From Pseudomonas putida (GTDB lineage: Bacteria > Pseudomonadota > Gammaproteobacteria > Pseudomonadales > Pseudomonadaceae), in assembly GCF_004357765.1 (NCBI RefSeq), contig NZ_SMTE01000003.1, forward strand, positions 248,001-312,000: DNA of 64,000 nucleotides, written 5' to 3'. The position numbers and the translations under genes were made by a program. The stretch's first letter is position 1. Each line of letters begins with the position of its first letter. This document shows positions 62,738 through 64,000 of the stretch, one piece after another. The notes beneath the pieces were generated by a model that was not told the origin of the DNA, ran no database searches, and saw nothing but the letters and a program-made list of their open reading frames with translations.

Positions 62738-63637
62738 ATGTTTGAACACCTTGCCGAGTTTTCTCTGGAGACCCTGCGGGTGTTCGAGGCCGCGGCCCGC
62801 CTGCGCGGGTTCACCGCGGCGGCGCTGGAGCTGGGCACGACCCAGCCTGCGGTGAGCCAGCAGATCAAGCGCCTGGAGGCGCAGCTGGCGACGCGCTTGT
62901 TCGATCGGATCTACCGTGGCATCGCGCTGACCGAGGCCGGCCAGGTATTGTTCGAGCAGGTGCAGCAAGGCATGCAGTGCATGAACGAAGGCATCGCCCA
63001 GGTCAGTGGACAGGGCCAGCGCGAAGTGTTGCAGGTGGCGACTGACTTTGCCTTCGCTGCCTTCTGGTTGATGCCTCGCTTGCAGCGCTTTCACGACGCT
63101 TATCCCCAGGTGGACGTGAGTCTGGTGACCAGCGAACGCACCGAGGCGATGCTGCGCCCGGACATCGACGTAGCGGTGCTGTTCGGCGATGGTCGATTTC
63201 ACCAGGGCGAGAGCCGCTGGCTGTTCGACGAGGAGGTGTTTCCGGTCTGCAGTCCCCGGTTGAGCCATGGCAAGGCCTTGCCAGCCGAGGCTTTGCAACG
63301 ATTGCCCCTGCTTCATCTGCGTCCTGGCCAGGGCAGTCGCTGGTTCGATTGGGCGGGCGTGTTTCGTGGACTCGGATTGGCGAGCGCACCGCCGACCGGC
63401 TATTTGCGGTTCGACAATTACACGCTGTTGATCCAGGCGGCTATCGCGGGTCAGGGCGTGGCGATCGGCTGGGGACATCTGGTCGATGGACTGGTCGAGC
63501 AGGGCTTGTTGTGTCGCCCCGTGGAGGGCCATCTGCGTTCATCACGGGGGTATTACGCAGTACTTCCGCCGCGGAAACGGCGCGGGGCGTTGATCGCGCG
63601 ATTCGTGGACTGGCTGGAGCAGGAACGTGGCCAGTAG
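62738..63637 (+). CDS. LysR regulator of choline-sulfate utilisation
   Basis: A 299-residue LysR protein: N-terminal helix-turn-helix FSLETLRVFEAAARLRGFTAAALELGTTQPAVSQQIKRLEAQLATRLFDR and a GcvA-type effector domain (VATDFAFAAFWLMPRLQRFHDAYPQVDVSLVTSE). Divergent from betC, so choline sulfate or choline is the probable effector. In the 110-base gap GCTTTCCA occurs twice, at 62633 and 62666. Confidence 0.87.
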   Translation: MFEHLAEFSLETLRVFEAAARLRGFTAAALELGTTQPAVSQQIKRLEAQLATRLFDRIYRGIALTEAGQVLFEQVQQGMQCMNEGIAQVSGQGQREVLQVATDFAFAAFWLMPRLQRFHDAYPQVDVSLVTSERTEAMLRPDIDVAVLFGDGRFHQGESRWLFDEEVFPVCSPRLSHGKALPAEALQRLPLLHLRPGQGSRWFDWAGVFRGLGLASAPPTGYLRFDNYTLLIQAAIAGQGVAIGWGHLVDGLVEQGLLCRPVEGHLRSSRGYYAVLPPRKRRGALIARFVDWLEQERGQ

Positions 63638-63645
63638 GCCTCACC

Positions 63646-64000
63646 TCAGGTCACAAAGTTCAGATGCTCTCCCCGGTGCAGATCCAGCTCGAGCATATCC
63701 ACCATTCCCGCTGCAATCCCGGCCAAACGCCGCACGGGCTCGGCAATCGCAGGCTCGAGGGTGCCCTGCACTGTGCGAAAATGCTCGATGCCAAGCCCTG
63801 GGCAATCCTCCGGCGCATTGATCACCGTCCAGTGCAAGTCACTGCGTTGTAGGCCATCGACAATTCGGTCGACGCAACTGCGCTGTTCGTCGGTGTAGTG
63901 CCCTGGCATGTCGAGCACAGCGAAATCGCCCACCAGCAACAGTCGGCGTATAGTCGTGCGCGCGAGCCCGGCCAGCAGTGCTGCGCTCATCCGTGTTTGA
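63646..64000 (-). CDS. Probable NAD(P)-binding (NmrA/YwnB-like) protein, 3' part
   Basis: The frame stays open to the window edge, so the 5' end is probably outside; an internal ATG at 63990 would give 114 residues. Visible are ALLAGLARTTIRRLLLVGDFAVLDMPG, then HWTVINAPEDCPGLGIEHFRTVQG and a C-terminal GMVDMLELDLHRGEHLNFVT. These resemble the second half of atypical short-chain dehydrogenase/NmrA proteins, in which RLL+VG and WT++ are common. The nucleotide-binding loop is not in the window. It is convergent with the LysR gene, eight bases apart. Confidence 0.5.
   Translation of the reverse strand, partial: QTRMSAALLAGLARTTIRRLLLVGDFAVLDMPGHYTDEQRSCVDRIVDGLQRSDLHWTVINAPEDCPGLGIEHFRTVQGTLEPAIAEPVRRLAGIAAGMVDMLELDLHRGEHLNFVT

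Overview
This window is a chromosomal replication-origin region of a fluorescent Pseudomonas, most likely of the P. putida group. Gene order and protein sequences support this: glmS-glmR-glmU, the atpIBEFHAGDC operon, parAB, rsmG, mnmG, mnmE, yidC, yidD, rnpA, rpmH, then dnaA-dnaN-recF-gyrB, and further right glyQS, tag, trkA, rsmB, fmt, def, dprA, tsaC, hemF, aroE and betC. Composition is GC-rich throughout. No rRNA, tRNA, CRISPR array, insertion sequence or prophage was seen.

Layout. Positions 1-3.6 kb are accessory: the end of a MaoC-type hydratase gene, a class III CoA-transferase, a divergent shikimate-dehydrogenase paralogue, then two small Pseudomonas-type proteins (DUF6124-like and DUF3077-like) among REP inverted pairs. 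From 3.6 to 23.9 kb the minus strand carries glmS to rpmH, with the Tn7 attachment region beside glmS. oriC lies between rpmH and dnaA (about 24.09-24.43 kb). A colinear, origin-like copy lies between mnmE and mnmG (about 19.55-19.82 kb). From 24.5 to 30.7 kb the plus strand carries dnaA-dnaN-recF-gyrB. ParB is encoded here, and three exact parS palindromes lie at 27.6, 28.2 and 33.2 kb.

Positions 30.8-44.5 kb are accessory. They hold a DMT exporter divergent from a MocR-type regulator, an MFS_3 exporter, an RcnB-like periplasmic protein, a sulfide/persulfide oxidation module, and a LysR regulator divergent from a GMC oxidoreductase and an MHS-type symporter. The sulfide module has a FisR-like sigma-54 activator, a persulfide-dioxygenase-like hydrolase-fold enzyme, a sulfide:quinone oxidoreductase and a TauE/SafE exporter. 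It is preceded by a good sigma-54 promoter and four phased ACTGCCA repeats.

Positions 44.7-60.2 kb are core genes again: envelope lipid and LPS heptose synthesis, glycyl-tRNA synthetase, base-excision repair, potassium uptake, rRNA methylation, initiator-Met formylation and deformylation, DNA uptake processing, tRNA t6A synthesis, haem synthesis and shikimate synthesis. The window ends with a choline-sulfate module (choX-like binding protein, betC, LysR regulator) and the 3' part of a probable NAD(P)-binding protein gene.

I did not find a wholly new system. The observations I rate highest are the duplicated origin-like region, the complete FisR-type sulfide-response locus with visible promoter architecture, the excess of exact DnaA boxes, and the two mirror-image REP pairs carrying a duplicated leader.
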